Shown: positions 44,207-53,952, counted from the stretch's first letter. The stretch is DNA of 64,000 nt from Anaerobiospirillum succiniciproducens DSM 6400 (GCF_000482845.1 NZ_AXWV01000001.1:1-64000); one strand, 5' to 3'. Translations and numbers: made by a program. The notes: a model not told the origin generated them from the letters alone.

Positions 44207-45065
44207 AGTGCAATCCTATGATTTGATGCTTCAAAATCTATTGATGAGTGAAGTAGTATCCGGATATCTGCACCATGAGGTTGGTGGCTGAGCGTTTCTG
44301 GCCAAATGTAATCTTAATAGTTGCCTGAATTATGAGCGATCAAAACAACTAGGTAGCTGATCACATTAGATGCGGTCTAATGTGAGTAATGATTTTGCAA
44401 AAGGCTGTATTGCTTTGGCTAAATTCATAAAACAGATCCGGTACATATACCTAATCGTATTTTACACAAAACAATAAGCATAAATGTGTAAGACCCGTAA
44501 GGTTTTGTTTAATAGACTTTTCTGTTCAACGGATGCTGTAGTCTTTCAAAAGCGTATTTAATGCGGATTGTTGAGTATTAAGTGAAAATGGGTGTAAAGC
44601 ATAATGAAACTCGTTATTAGCACTTATTAGACAAGGTGTTGGTATAACGAATTAGCTTTAAGTTGGGTAGAGGCCGGCTTAAATATAGGAATGGTCGTTT
44701 TAGTTGCTAAAACAAAGCAGTGCTGTGGCTTTATGTAACCTAGATACATTAGTTATATCTATTGTCAGGCAAATGCACTAAATCTATACGCTTGCGGAAA
44801 ATTGCTTTGAGAAACTAAATGTTTTGTTCTTTTAGCCAGCAACGCCATGCGCTTTATCAATGGTTCGTTATTATTCAAATGCCAGTAAATATAGGCTCTA
44901 CAAAGTAACTTTCGATGGTGCTTGATTGTTTTGTGCTGGTATTGCACATAGGCCTGACTGATGGGCGTGGCTGAGGTTGCGGATAAAATCTTGGCTAAGA
45001 TCGCTGCTGTAGAGAGGCTAGAGGTTGTTTATGTGTGGTGGGTGAGATTTGAGGAGGGTAGATAG
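44207..45065. other. Intergenic region upstream of the flagellin operon
   Basis: About 860 bp. It should hold the operon promoter, but no flagellar promoter sequence is convincing. A palindrome TATCCGGATA lies at about 44258-44267. The short open frame at 44765-44947 has no RBS and I reject it. Confidence 0.4.
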
Positions 45066-45118
45066 CAGAAAAGCAACCGAAGCTGCTTTTCTACATGGCC
45101 AATTGCTTGGCCATAACA
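45066..45118 (-). terminator. Terminator region of the 53-codon gene
   Basis: On the minus strand two hairpins follow the stop: ATGGCCAA/TTGGCCAT and then AGAAAAGCA/TGCTTTTCT. Confidence 0.65.
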
Positions 45119-45159
45119 CGATACACTTATTTCAGAGGTGCGCTCTGGTGGTCTCTCAA

Positions 45160-45321
45160 TTAGTGAGAGGCTACTACGTTGGCAGGATTTGATTGCTCAA
45201 CCTGCTCATTGGTCTTATTGTTGGAGCTTACATTAGCTGCAACTGCAGTGGTCTTAGCAGTGTATGGAGCAGCGATTGAAGAAGATAAGCTCATAAGGAT
45301 GCTGTACATAATGTTAGTCAT
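45160..45321 (-). CDS. Possible 53-residue small secreted or membrane peptide
   Basis: A short frame from an ATG at 45321 (AGGT seven bases upstream) to a stop at 45160. The product starts MTNIMYSILMSLSSSIAAPY, a moderately hydrophobic segment that could be a short signal or anchor, and continues as a polar Asn/Ser/Val/Thr-rich part. Support for a real gene: RBS, codon composition like the neighbours, terminator hairpins directly after the stop, and a CRP-like and FNR-like site upstream. No known family recognised. Confidence 0.5.
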   Translation of the reverse strand: MTNIMYSILMSLSSSIAAPYTAKTTAVAANVSSNNKTNEQVEQSNPANVVASH

Positions 45322-45594
45322 AATATTACCTGTTTAAATCTTTTGTTAGTTAGTTTCTTAAGCACAACCATCTGCGCCGTTTGAGTCCCATAGGCGTCTA
45401 TTCTTTTAATGGTGTGACTATGTGCTTAAGCTAAATTCTGTCAAAGGCTAGGTTAGTGCAGTGATAGCACTATATGCTCGAGTCTCTTGTGAGACTTAGT
45501 TGATAGCAAGATTGATTGCTATGGAGCTTACGAACCTAAAGAAGCAACTATCTGAAAACTAATTGAATCATCAGTACTAGGTAGTCTTAATTTA

Positions 45595-45610
45595 TGTGAA
45601 CTATATCACA
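45595..45610. promoter_or_regulatory. CRP-type site, perfect half-sites
   Basis: TGTGA-ACTATA-TCACA. It lies 274 bp upstream of the small gene at 45321 and 379 bp upstream of prmC. Confidence 0.6.
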
Positions 45611-45618
45611 AATTTTAT

Positions 45619-45632
45619 GTGATGTGGATCAA
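45619..45632. promoter_or_regulatory. FNR-like site
   Basis: GTGAT-GTGG-ATCAA, the same half-sites as at 13421-13434. Its centre is 23 bp from the centre of the CRP-type site, about two helical turns. The rest of 45322-45988 has no gene. Confidence 0.45.
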
Positions 45633-45988
45633 ATTTTGCTTCAAATTTTCAGTTACAACTGTTTGCGATGAATAAGCCGTTCTTGGATGGGTTTTGCCTT
45701 AGTTTTACTGCCTCATAATAATGCGAACGCTTATGAGTGATGGGCTTTGTTAATCACAATTTGCTGTGTAGATGCTTATGATCCTTGAAGCGCTGATGGT
45801 TTATGCTGGTGGCGCTTTTGTATGTTTTGCACGGACTGTGTGGCTGATACGAAGAGCATATATAGCCCGTTTGATAACTTTGTTCCCGAATTTTGCTGAT
45901 TGCTAGTGCTTAGTCAGTACAATATGCGACTGGGCTACAATCAATACCGCAATACCGGATCATGGTCTAAGTAGATGAGGATAGGCAC

Positions 45989-46867
45989 GTGCAATTAAGA
46001 GAGTTATTAAAAGAGGCGATACAGTCTTTTGAGGCACAAGGTATCGAGTCAGCCAAGCTTGATGCCAAGCTGTTAATGATGCATGTGACAGGTCTGTCCT
46101 TTACCATGCTCACTGTCTACGATGATAAAGAGCTAACTGATGAGCAAGTTGCGGCCTTTAAGGACTTAGTAGCTAAGCGTGAGGAAGGACATCCCATTGC
46201 TCATCTGATTGGGGAGCGCGATTTTTGGTCGCTTACTTTAAAAGTTACTAAAGATACGCTGATCCCAAGACCAGATACTGAGGTGCTAGTAGAAAAGGCA
46301 TTGTCTTTAATTGATGAGCATCAGCTAAAGAGCGTCATCGATTTAGGCACAGGTACTGGAGCAATCATTTTGTCTTTAAAGAAAGAGCGTCCACTACTTG
46401 ATGCATATGCGGTTGACTTTAGTGCCGCTGCTCTTGAGGTAGCAATGGAAAATGCTAGGCTTAATGATCTTAGCGTTACCTTCATGCTTGGATCGTGGTT
46501 TGAGGCTTTAAAGTCTGACAAAGTTGCCTCTGAGGATACTAACTTTGCTGTATGCCATTCCTTTGATTTGATTGTATCGAACCCGCCATATATCGAAGAA
46601 AATGATCCGCATTTAAGTGCGGGCGATGTTCGCTTTGAGCCGTTGAGTGCTTTGGTATCAGGCAAAGATGGATTGGATGATATTAGGCTGATTGCAAGTG
46701 AAGCTCGCGAGCATTTAAATAAAGGCGGTTTCTTGATCTTTGAGCACGGCTACAATCAAGCTGCAGCAGTACAAAAGATCATGACAGATCTTGGCTACAG
46801 CGAAGTAGCCTCAGCAAAAGACTACGGCGGTAATGACCGTATAACCTTTGGTAAATGGGCCTCATAA
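45989..46867 (+). CDS. prmC: Release factor glutamine methyltransferase
   Basis: Methylates the glutamine of the GGQ motif in RF1 and RF2, using S-adenosylmethionine. The 292 residues have the N-terminal helical domain (1-75), the SAM-binding DLGTGTGA (118-125) and the catalytic NPPY (198-201, in DLIVSNPPYI), plus LIPRPDTEVLVE. The start is GTG (45989) with GAGG upstream. In E. coli it follows prfA and precedes sirB2-sirB1-kdsA. Here kdsA follows at 332 bp and prfA is 6 kb away on the other strand, so the region was rearranged. Confidence 0.95.
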   Translation: MQLRELLKEAIQSFEAQGIESAKLDAKLLMMHVTGLSFTMLTVYDDKELTDEQVAAFKDLVAKREEGHPIAHLIGERDFWSLTLKVTKDTLIPRPDTEVLVEKALSLIDEHQLKSVIDLGTGTGAIILSLKKERPLLDAYAVDFSAAALEVAMENARLNDLSVTFMLGSWFEALKSDKVASEDTNFAVCHSFDLIVSNPPYIEENDPHLSAGDVRFEPLSALVSGKDGLDDIRLIASEAREHLNKGGFLIFEHGYNQAAAVQKIMTDLGYSEVASAKDYGGNDRITFGKWAS

Positions 46868-47199
46868 GATTAAGTAGTTACTGATAACTGCAGTATCTTA
46901 GGCGGTAGTTGGCCTAAATGGTCTGTATGGATATGGCTATATGGCTGATAATTTGAGCATTTTATGCGGTCTAGTTACGAGTATTTAGGATGAGGTGAAC
47001 TCAATAGGCAAAAGATCAGGAAAATGGTGAGAGTTTAGGTTAAAATAGCTGTTTTAGCTTTCAGCATAGATACTGAAAACTAGTTAATACGCCTCTGTGG
47101 CAGTGGCTAAAAATTCTTAGCCTGCGCTTGAGTGCCTTTTGCTATTTATGAGCTTGAGGCTAGAGTCATGCGTAAGATTGAGCAATTTGGTGGTTTGAT
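46868..47199. other. prmC-kdsA gap
   Basis: 332 bp, no gene seen. SirB2/SirB1, which fill this place in E. coli, are absent. Confidence 0.5.
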
Positions 47200-48051
47200 A
47201 TGACACTTGAGAAGATTAAGGTTGGTTCTTTTGAGATCGGTAATGAGCTTCCATTGACTATCATTGGCGGTCTTAATGTACTTGAGGACTACGACTTAGC
47301 AGCTCGTACTTGCGAAAAGTTCATGCAAGTGTGTGAAAAGTACGGTCTCAACTATGTCTTCAAGGCAAGCTTTGATAAGGCTAATCGTTCTTCTAACCAC
47401 TCTTACCGTGGTCCTGGTCTTGATGCGGGTATGTTGATCTTCAAGCGTTTAAAGCAGGAATTTAATGTCCCAATCATTACCGATGTTCACGAGCCATATC
47501 AGTGCAAAGAGGTTGCTTCTTACGTTGATATTCTGCAGCTTCCTGCTTTCTTAGCTCGTCAAACTGACTTAGTTAACGCCATGGCAGTAACTGGCAAGCC
47601 AATTAATGTAAAGAAGCCACAGTTTATGGCTCCAGCACAAGTTGCCAATGTTATTGAAAAGTTTGAAGAGGCCAATAACAATCAAATCATGATCTGCGAG
47701 CGTGGTAGCCAGTTTGGTTATGACAATCTCGTAGTTGACATGCTCGGTTTTGGCGTGATGAAGAAGGTCAGCAACAACGCTCCTTTAGTGTTTGATGTTA
47801 CCCACTCACTGCAGTGCCGTGCAGCTGATGCTAAAGCCTCTGGCGGTCGTCGTTCTCAGTCTTTAGAGCTTGCCAAGTCTGGTGTTGCTCTTAAGATTGC
47901 AGCTTTATTCTTAGAGGCTCATCCAGATCCTGCTCAGGCTAAGTGCGATGGCCCAAGCGCTCTGCCATTAGATTTACTTGAGCCATTCATTGCTCAAATT
48001 GCTGAGCTCGATAAGCTCATTAAGTCTCAAGCTAATTTAGTAATTGAATAA
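47200..48051 (+). CDS. kdsA: Kdo-8-phosphate synthase
   Basis: Condenses phosphoenolpyruvate and arabinose-5-phosphate to Kdo-8-phosphate, the first committed precursor of the lipopolysaccharide inner core. The 283 residues match the normal length. Motifs: GGLNVLED (GGMNVLE in E. coli), [12 protein letters not shown] (substrate binding), [30 protein letters not shown] and FDVTHSLQ. It shows that the cell has a Gram-negative outer membrane with Kdo-containing LPS. The neighbourhood (prmC) is the remnant of the E. coli operon. Confidence 0.96.
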   Translation: MTLEKIKVGSFEIGNELPLTIIGGLNVLEDYDLAARTCEKFMQVCEKYGLNYVFKASFDKANRSSNHSYRGPGLDAGMLIFKRLKQEFNVPIITDVHEPYQCKEVASYVDILQLPAFLARQTDLVNAMAVTGKPINVKKPQFMAPAQVANVIEKFEEANNNQIMICERGSQFGYDNLVVDMLGFGVMKKVSNNAPLVFDVTHSLQCRAADAKASGGRRSQSLELAKSGVALKIAALFLEAHPDPAQAKCDGPSALPLDLLEPFIAQIAELDKLIKSQANLVIE

Positions 48052-48088
48052 GCAAGCTCTTTAGCTTAAGCCGCAATAGCTTAAGAGC

Positions 48089-48158
48089 GCAGGTGCTCTC
48101 AACTTAAGGATATATCCTAATTTTTCACTATCTAAGTTTTGATAGTATGAGCACCTGC
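48089..48158. ncRNA. Predicted three-way-junction RNA element
   Basis: GCAGGTGCTC (48089-48098) pairs perfectly with GAGCACCTGC (48149-48158). Inside are two further inverted repeats: AGGATATATCCT (48107-48118) and ACTATC/GATAGT (48127-48146). Together they form a small cloverleaf in the kdsA 3' region. The outer stem core AGGTGC/GCACCT recurs at 48363-48425 and 55541-55596. No known RNA family recognised. Confidence 0.4.
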
Positions 48159-48171
48159 CAAAAGGCATCGT

Positions 48172-48228
48172 TCACACTAATCATGCCTGCTCACACTAAT
48201 CATGCCAACTCACACTAATAATGCCTGC
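48172..48228. repeat. Three 19-bp tandem repeats
   Basis: TCACACTAATCATGCCTGC at 48172, 48191 and 48210, with two or fewer changes per unit. Followed by an 8-bp inverted repeat CAAGGACA/TGTCCTTG (48238-48276). Confidence 0.88.
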
Positions 48229-48362
48229 TCACCTGGGCAAGGACATGCTTTGCACCTTGTGGCATTAGTGTCCTTGGTCATTGAGCTGATCATTGTGGAT
48301 CATGTTTAGTTACTAAGTGCATAGCATACAAAATGTAGCTATAATGCACACTCTACAATTTT

Positions 48363-48425
48363 AGGTGCCCATAAAATTGCCATATGCTTGAGAGTTTTTA
48401 GCTCACAGGTAAAGGCATTGCACCT
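48363..48425. other. AGGTGC/GCACCT inverted repeat
   Basis: Arms 51 bp apart, resembling the outer stem of the elements at 48089 and 55541. The inside pairing is weak (TGAG/CTCA). It lies about 195 bp upstream of the lipoprotein start. Confidence 0.3.
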
Positions 48426-48620
48426 TACTTAAGTAACCAATTTTTTTTGCTATAGCTAAATCGCAAGTTCATCAAACAGACCTTGCTATACGTTGCCAAG
48501 TGCTAACTTACGTAGTTATCTAAGCACTGAGCATAACGCTATAAGCCGTAATTTATAAGCTTTCAACCATGTGTGTGGTGTCAAAGCTACAATACAATAT
48601 TGAACAATCGGAGCATCAAT

Positions 48621-49580
48621 ATGCTTACTAACCACAGTCCTTTTAGCAAAACAGCACTCTTCTCAGCATTATGCGCTACTTTAATGTTAACCGCCTGCAA
48701 TGATTCCAACGCATCAGGTGCAGCCGCTGTAACTGCTGTTGAGGCTCAGGATTCTACTAAGTTAGTAACCACCGCCTCCGATATCAAAGATCGTAACCAC
48801 GTTTGCTTCACCATGGACGTTAACAATGTAAAGTGCGTACTTGGTGATACTGTTGCTTATGTGCCACAGCCAATCTTAGATGAGGCTCCACAGAACAACA
48901 GCAAAGATAAGAAAAAGACTTCTGCTAAGGAAAAAGAGGCTCAGGCTCAGTTACTGGCTAACCAGAATGCCTTAAACGAAGCCCGTTCCTTAGTCTTTGT
49001 TGCTAAGTACTGCGACATGGAGCGTCCTGTTGTTTACTCTAAGGAAGGTGTTGCTTGTACCTTTAAGCCACACGCTTTATACGATGCCGGTGCTGTTGCT
49101 GAGGCTACTCAGTATCAAATGAACTTAATTGACTCTGAGGAGTTCTTTAAGGAAGTTGCTGCAGTTGAAGGTGTAGAGAAGTTTACTGATCCAGCTTTCG
49201 GTACTCACGGCGGCTATCGTATTTTCTTAGAGCACGGTGCTAAGAAGGACGGCATGAAGATTGGTGATAACACCTCTGCTCGTATCCTGACTAAGCGCAT
49301 TGACCGTGATGGTAATGTTTTAGGCTTCTACCACGAGGAGCTGAACTTCGAGAACTTAAATCCTCAGATGAAGATCTTAACTGCAGGCCTCGTTGAGGGC
49401 GATCACGTTAAGCTCGTATTTGATACCAACTTACAAGATGAGCAGCCATTATGGCGTACTTCTTCTTTAGAGTTTGGTCAGCCATACATCTGGGAAGTTT
49501 CAGTACGCTCTGTAGGCCCAGCCATTGTTGAGCAGCCGCAGAACACTGAAGCAGCTACTGAGTCTAAGGCTAAGAAATAG
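48621..49580 (+). CDS. Lipoprotein of unknown function
   Basis: The 319 residues start with a lipoprotein signal: KTALFSALCATLMLTAC, lipobox LTAC, lipidated Cys26. The mature part has four cysteines (VCFTMDVNNVKCVLG, KYCDMERP, VACTF) that may form disulfides, a Lys/Glu/Gln-rich helical stretch (about 95-125), and a C-terminal beta-rich domain (GYRIFLEHGAKKDGMKIGDN ... QPYIWEVSVRS). I do not recognise the family. The ATG at 48621 is set by GGAG eight bases upstream. Single gene. Confidence 0.8.
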   Translation: MLTNHSPFSKTALFSALCATLMLTACNDSNASGAAAVTAVEAQDSTKLVTTASDIKDRNHVCFTMDVNNVKCVLGDTVAYVPQPILDEAPQNNSKDKKKTSAKEKEAQAQLLANQNALNEARSLVFVAKYCDMERPVVYSKEGVACTFKPHALYDAGAVAEATQYQMNLIDSEEFFKEVAAVEGVEKFTDPAFGTHGGYRIFLEHGAKKDGMKIGDNTSARILTKRIDRDGNVLGFYHEELNFENLNPQMKILTAGLVEGDHVKLVFDTNLQDEQPLWRTSSLEFGQPYIWEVSVRSVGPAIVEQPQNTEAATESKAKK

Positions 49581-49611
49581 CATTTGACGAAGGCATAGCA
49601 AATTTTAAAGC

Positions 49612-49645
49612 AGCGCCTCAAGGGTCTAACTCTTGGGGCGTTGTT
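49612..49645 (+). terminator. Terminator of the lipoprotein gene
   Basis: AGCGCCTCAAG with CTTGGGGCGTT. The stem has one G-T pair and one mismatch, and the T-run is poor. The remaining gap to 49913 is empty. Confidence 0.5.
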
Positions 49646-49913
49646 CGTTTTGGCAGGAACAAAAATCACTTGCACGAGCGCTTGCTAGAGGTATTGCTTA
49701 AAACGTGATTGGATAGAGCCCCAAGCGCTTTTTGATAGTAAACAAGTGTGTTAGCAAGGCTCAGATTGTTAATAACGCTAGCATTTGAGTAGATAATTTG
49801 AGTCCAGCACTCATGTACAATAGGCCGCATTAGTCTTTCACATGGACTAGCTAAGTAGTTTCTGTATGGCTTTGGTCTATGCTTGTTGCCTTGTTTAGTA
49901 ATGGAGAGGCGCT

Positions 49914-51251
49914 ATGGTCATCAAAGGCTTAATTGCTTTGTCGTTCGGCACTTTAGGTTTAGGTATTGCCGAATATGTAGCTATGGGATTGTTACCTTAT
50001 TGGGCTAAAGACTTTGATGTCTCAATTGCGCAAAGTGGTCATGCTATCTCAGCCTATGCTGTGGGCGTGGCGGTGGGTGCTTTTGTCACTATTGTGATGC
50101 GCAAGATGAAGCTTAAGAGCATCTTAATTTCTCTTATCTTGGTGCATATCTTAGGCAATGTGCTCACAGCCTTTGCTCCAACCTTTGAGACTATGCTCGG
50201 TGCTCGTTTTATTGCTGGCCTGCCTCATGGTGCATATTTTGGAGTGGGCTCTATCATTGCGCAGCGCCTTGCAGCTAAGGGTAAAGGAACCTCAGCAGTA
50301 GCCATCATGGTGGCAGGTATGACGGTGGCAAATATCTTTGGTGTGCCATTAGGAACAGCCTTAGCTCATTCCATGTCTTGGCGCAGCATCTTCTACATCG
50401 TGACTGTATGGGGTCTTCTCGTATTACTCTCAGCCATACTGTGGATTCGAGATGTAGGCAAGGTTAAAGATACCGGACTTAAAGGACAGTTTTTGTTCTT
50501 AAGACATCCTGCTCCGTGGTTAGTGCTGGCAGCAACCATGTTTGGTAATGCCGGTATCTTCTGTATGCACTCATACATCAGCCCAATCTTAACTGACTAT
50601 GCTATGCTGCCACTACAAAGTGTGTCTGTGATTATGGCGGCTATGGGTGTATCCATGGTGATTGCTAACTTAGTCTCTGGTCGTCTGTGCGATCGCTATA
50701 CTCCAGGCAAGGTAGCTTTTGTCTGCCAGTTTATGACCATTTTCATTTTGCTCGCTATCAGCGCCTTTGGTACCAATCCAGTGGCCTGTATTATCTTGGT
50801 GTGCTTAGCTGCAGGTATGCTCTTTGCGATTTCATCACCAGAGCAGGTATCGATCTTACGCTGTGCGCCAGGCGGTCTCCTCTTAGGCGCATCTATGGTT
50901 CAGGCAGCCTTTAATCTTGGCAATGCTATGGGCGCTTATGTCGGTGGTGTGCCTTTTGATTACGATATGAGCATTGCTTATGTCACCATTTTCGGTGCCG
51001 TATTAGCCGCCATTGGTGCTTATGCTCTGTTCTTATATTTCACAAAGCACGAGAGCTACTTTGCTGACCTCAAAGAGGTAGAAGATGACGAGAACAATCA
51101 AGACGGTATCTCCATGGCTCCATCAACTGCAGCACCTTCTCATGATTTTGGTATGTCCAATCAGGCGCTCAGTGAGTACCATGCAGCACGTGCCGCTGAA
51201 TATGCCGAACTTGCCGAGCAAGAAAAGCTCAGTAAGCATGATAAAAGTTAG
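49914..51251 (+). CDS. MFS exporter, AraJ-like DHA1 family
   Basis: Twelve-helix proton-driven exporter of the inner membrane. The 445 residues show the family start GTLGLGIAEYVAMGLLPYWA (E. coli AraJ-like), the loop between helices 2 and 3 (MRKMKLKS), motif C-like GGVPLGT/ANIFGVPLGTALA, and a second half from about 215. The last 55 residues are an unusual hydrophilic, acidic/Ala-rich tail (HAARAAEYAELAEQEKL). GGAG and GAGG precede the ATG. Substrate unknown; sugar or drug efflux are the known activities of relatives. A long-stem terminator follows. Confidence 0.88.
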   Translation: MVIKGLIALSFGTLGLGIAEYVAMGLLPYWAKDFDVSIAQSGHAISAYAVGVAVGAFVTIVMRKMKLKSILISLILVHILGNVLTAFAPTFETMLGARFIAGLPHGAYFGVGSIIAQRLAAKGKGTSAVAIMVAGMTVANIFGVPLGTALAHSMSWRSIFYIVTVWGLLVLLSAILWIRDVGKVKDTGLKGQFLFLRHPAPWLVLAATMFGNAGIFCMHSYISPILTDYAMLPLQSVSVIMAAMGVSMVIANLVSGRLCDRYTPGKVAFVCQFMTIFILLAISAFGTNPVACIILVCLAAGMLFAISSPEQVSILRCAPGGLLLGASMVQAAFNLGNAMGAYVGGVPFDYDMSIAYVTIFGAVLAAIGAYALFLYFTKHESYFADLKEVEDDENNQDGISMAPSTAAPSHDFGMSNQALSEYHAARAAEYAELAEQEKLSKHDKS

Positions 51252-51300
51252 TTTGAGACACTTACTTGCTTGCTCAACTATGCAGGCAGTTTAGCTCACT

Positions 51301-51355
51301 TCAAGAGCGTGGCAGTTTGGACACAGTTGGTCTTAATGCCACGCTCTTTTGCATT
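51301..51355 (+). terminator. Terminator of the MFS gene
   Basis: AAGAGCGTGGCA, long loop, TGCCACGCTCTTTT. Perfect 12-bp stem. Downstream at 51466-51482 is a palindrome ATGCTATGCCATAGCAT in an ATGCC-rich stretch. Confidence 0.82.
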
Positions 51356-51490
51356 ATGCTGTTGTTAATTGCTCTAGAACACCCCATGCATTGCAATGAC
51401 AGCTAGATCTTTTGCATACATTTCAATGCTATGCCTAATCGTGCCTTGCATCGCCTTGCCATGCCATGCTATGCCATAGCATGTCATGGG

Positions 51491-52492
51491 CTAGCGTAGG
51501 GTGTAGAGGTACATTTTGCTCGAGTCAAATGCAAAGTTGTCAGGAAGCAGCGTGGCAGGCAAGTGCTTAAAAGATAGCGATGCGTAGAGACTGATAGCAG
51601 GGGCAAAAGTACGGATGGTATCGAGGAAGAGCAGTGTTTTTGCTTGCCTAGGATTTTGGGATTCTCTTGAGTTTTGCTGTGCACAATAGTCGCCAGCGGC
51701 ATGGATGAGCTCAGTTGCAATACCTTGGCGGCGGCATACGGGGCGCACGAAGACCTTAGATATATAGCAATAGCTGTTTATATGAGGAGAGCTGCAATCA
51801 AAATCACTACCACTTTGATCTAAAAGCAATGCAGGGTTTTTGCTGTAATTGCCTGTCTCATAGTGCAGTAGACCAACTACTGAGCTTGATAAATGCTCGG
51901 CGGTGCCGTTTGTAGACTTTGCTAAAGGACTTACAGTGGCCAGAAGACAATGGCCAGCAGTGAGTAAATGGATGATGTGAGCAAGGATTTCGCGCAGCAG
52001 CTTGCGAGGGATGCGCTTATCACTGCTCTCTTGACAATAGAGAGGCTTAAGCTCGGCATCAATGAGCGCATTAAGCTTGGCGTTGTCTGAGATCTCAGAT
52101 GCTACTGGCATTGCCGTGCAATGCTTAACCAAGCGCTCACAGATTTCTTGAGACTGTTTGATGACTAAGTAAGCTTGCTCAGAGTCAAAGCACTGCTCAC
52201 ACAATTGCAGACACGTGCTAGCTTGCTCAAGAGGTGCATCACAGTTGCTGCAGCTTAAGAGACTGTCTTGCCTGTATGAGCTATCAGTTTGCTGCCGTGA
52301 GCTGTTCGCTTGTACGCAGGTGTTATGTGGGTGCTTACATGAACTTGCGCCATTGTAGTAGAGGCTTGAGGAGCTGTAGATGCGAAAAGATGAGAGGTAT
52401 TCACAAGCTAAACAGAACACCTTGTCAAAATGACGTGAGTGATCATAGTGCTCGATGGATACTAGAAACTTATCTAGATCTAGTTCAGACAT
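51491..52492 (-). CDS. GNAT acetyltransferase with cysteine-rich N-terminal region
   Basis: The C-terminal part (about 190-333) is a GNAT fold: YISKVFVRPVCRRQGIATEL holds the acetyl-CoA motif (V-x-P-x-xRRxGIA), followed by LLFLDTIRTFAPAISLYASLSF. The first 190 residues are not a known domain; they include CSNCDAPL and CLQLCEQC, which could bind zinc, within a Ser/Gln-rich stretch (about 50-80). Typical GNAT enzymes have 150-180 residues, so this is a two-part protein. Acceptor unknown. AGG lies seven bases before the ATG at 52492. Divergent from the EEP gene across an empty 433-bp region. Confidence 0.82.
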   Translation of the reverse strand: MSELDLDKFLVSIEHYDHSRHFDKVFCLACEYLSSFRIYSSSSLYYNGASSCKHPHNTCVQANSSRQQTDSSYRQDSLLSCSNCDAPLEQASTCLQLCEQCFDSEQAYLVIKQSQEICERLVKHCTAMPVASEISDNAKLNALIDAELKPLYCQESSDKRIPRKLLREILAHIIHLLTAGHCLLATVSPLAKSTNGTAEHLSSSVVGLLHYETGNYSKNPALLLDQSGSDFDCSSPHINSYCYISKVFVRPVCRRQGIATELIHAAGDYCAQQNSRESQNPRQAKTLLFLDTIRTFAPAISLYASLSFKHLPATLLPDNFAFDSSKMYLYTLR

Positions 52493-52925
52493 GTGATACC
52501 TAACTGTGTGAAATCTTAATAACAGCTCATAAATTCTAAGTTACTGTGAGTAATTTTCTACCTTGTACATAGCTATTAGCAATGCGTGTACATTTTCAGT
52601 GCAAAAGAGCTTTCAGCCCTAGATACATGGGCCTTTGGCGGCACTGCTTGTTGTGACCTAGTATACAGTTTTGCCACAGATGTAAGTTAGCTCAATACAA
52701 ATCTGTGATGAGAGCCAAGGACATAAAGCGCCTATAGACCTAACCTGATGCCATTACTTAGGCAAAAGCAGGTAGCTAAAGAGCAAATTAATATTGCAAG
52801 GCGATACTGCAAAAGCACTTAACGATCTTCTTTGTGTAGTCCATTTGCCTAAAGGTGGTTATAGCTAAGCTAAAGCGACATGGGTGTTGCTTTGTCGAGC
52901 TAAAAAGACTTCAAGGTTGTGTGGT

Positions 52926-53858
52926 ATGAAACTTAGCAAGCTTTCAAAACTTTTAGTATCAACATTCGTGGCGGCATCGTTATGCTCTGCTAGTGCTTTT
53001 GCTCAGGATATTGGTGATAGCCAGGCGGCAGCTCCTGTAATTGCATCAGCCAAGATGGGCATTACCGATAAGATCTACACCTCGAAAAAGCCAAGTATTC
53101 GTGTAGCTACATACAATATTGGCGCAGCTATGCTCTCTTCAGTTGAGGATGTAGTTAAGGCCGTTAAGTCCTTAAAGGCAGATGTGATATGCCTTAATGA
53201 AGTGGATAGAAACACTGTACGCTCAGGCAATTTAGATCAGGCTGCATTTATCGCCAAAGAATTAAATATGGAATATGCCTTTGCCAAGACCATGGATTTT
53301 GATGGTGGCGAGTATGGTATGGCTATTCTATCTAAGCACCCGATTAAGAATTTTGAGGTAGTTAATCTACCTAACGGCCAAGAGGGTGTAGATGAGCCAC
53401 GTATTGTGCTGATTTGTGAAATTGACCATCCACGTTTTGATAGCCCTGTAGTGATGATGAATACTCATCTTGACTACAAGGAAGATCACGTACTGCAGCG
53501 TCGCCAAATCACCAGACTTAATGACTTAGCTGTTGCGAATATCACCTTAAAGAATATCGAAAGCTTCACTACCAAAGTTAAGATTTTAGCTGGCGACTTC
53601 AACGATACTTACAACTCAGAAAACATCGCTGAACTGCAGCGTTACTGGGATCCGGTGGTGGATAAAGAGGCCTACAAGATGCGCACTTGGCCAGCCTTAA
53701 ATCCAATGGCTGATCTGGACCATATCTTCACCTCGCGCGGTCAAAGATGGCATATTCGCACTGTACACGTGCCTACCTCAAAAGAAAACAAGATTAACTG
53801 GGCCTCCATCTCTGACCATCGCCCTGTAGTTGCCGATTTACAGCTCATCGAGAGGTAA
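52926..53858 (+). CDS. Secreted endonuclease/exonuclease/phosphatase-fold enzyme
   Basis: The 310 residues have a Sec signal peptide (MKLSKLSKLLVSTFVAASLC, cleavage after SAFA). The EEP fold is clear: RVATYNIG, CLNEVDRNT (metal Glu), MMNTHLDYK, LAGDFNDT (Asp/Asn pair) and SISDHRPVVADL (catalytic Asp-His). Such secreted enzymes cut phosphodiesters in nucleic acids, lipids or inositol phosphates; the exact substrate cannot be said. ATG at 52926 with AAGG upstream; earlier in-frame codons lack an SD. Single gene. Confidence 0.88.
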   Translation: MKLSKLSKLLVSTFVAASLCSASAFAQDIGDSQAAAPVIASAKMGITDKIYTSKKPSIRVATYNIGAAMLSSVEDVVKAVKSLKADVICLNEVDRNTVRSGNLDQAAFIAKELNMEYAFAKTMDFDGGEYGMAILSKHPIKNFEVVNLPNGQEGVDEPRIVLICEIDHPRFDSPVVMMNTHLDYKEDHVLQRRQITRLNDLAVANITLKNIESFTTKVKILAGDFNDTYNSENIAELQRYWDPVVDKEAYKMRTWPALNPMADLDHIFTSRGQRWHIRTVHVPTSKENKINWASISDHRPVVADLQLIER

Positions 53859-53928
53859 TACTTCACAGGCACATAAGCACAAGGGACTTATGTGCCTCAC
53901 CCTTAATATCTTTTCCCTTAGACGATTT

Positions 53929-53952
53929 AAGGCAGCTTCGGCTGCCTTCTTA
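53929..53952 (+). terminator. Terminator of the EEP gene
   Basis: AAGGCAGC, TTCG tetraloop, GCTGCCTT, CTT. Confidence 0.8.

Noticed and set aside
44765-44947. 60-residue frame upstream of the flagellin operon
   Set aside because: No RBS, and the His/Lys/Arg/Leu-rich composition looks like random A/T-rich sequence.
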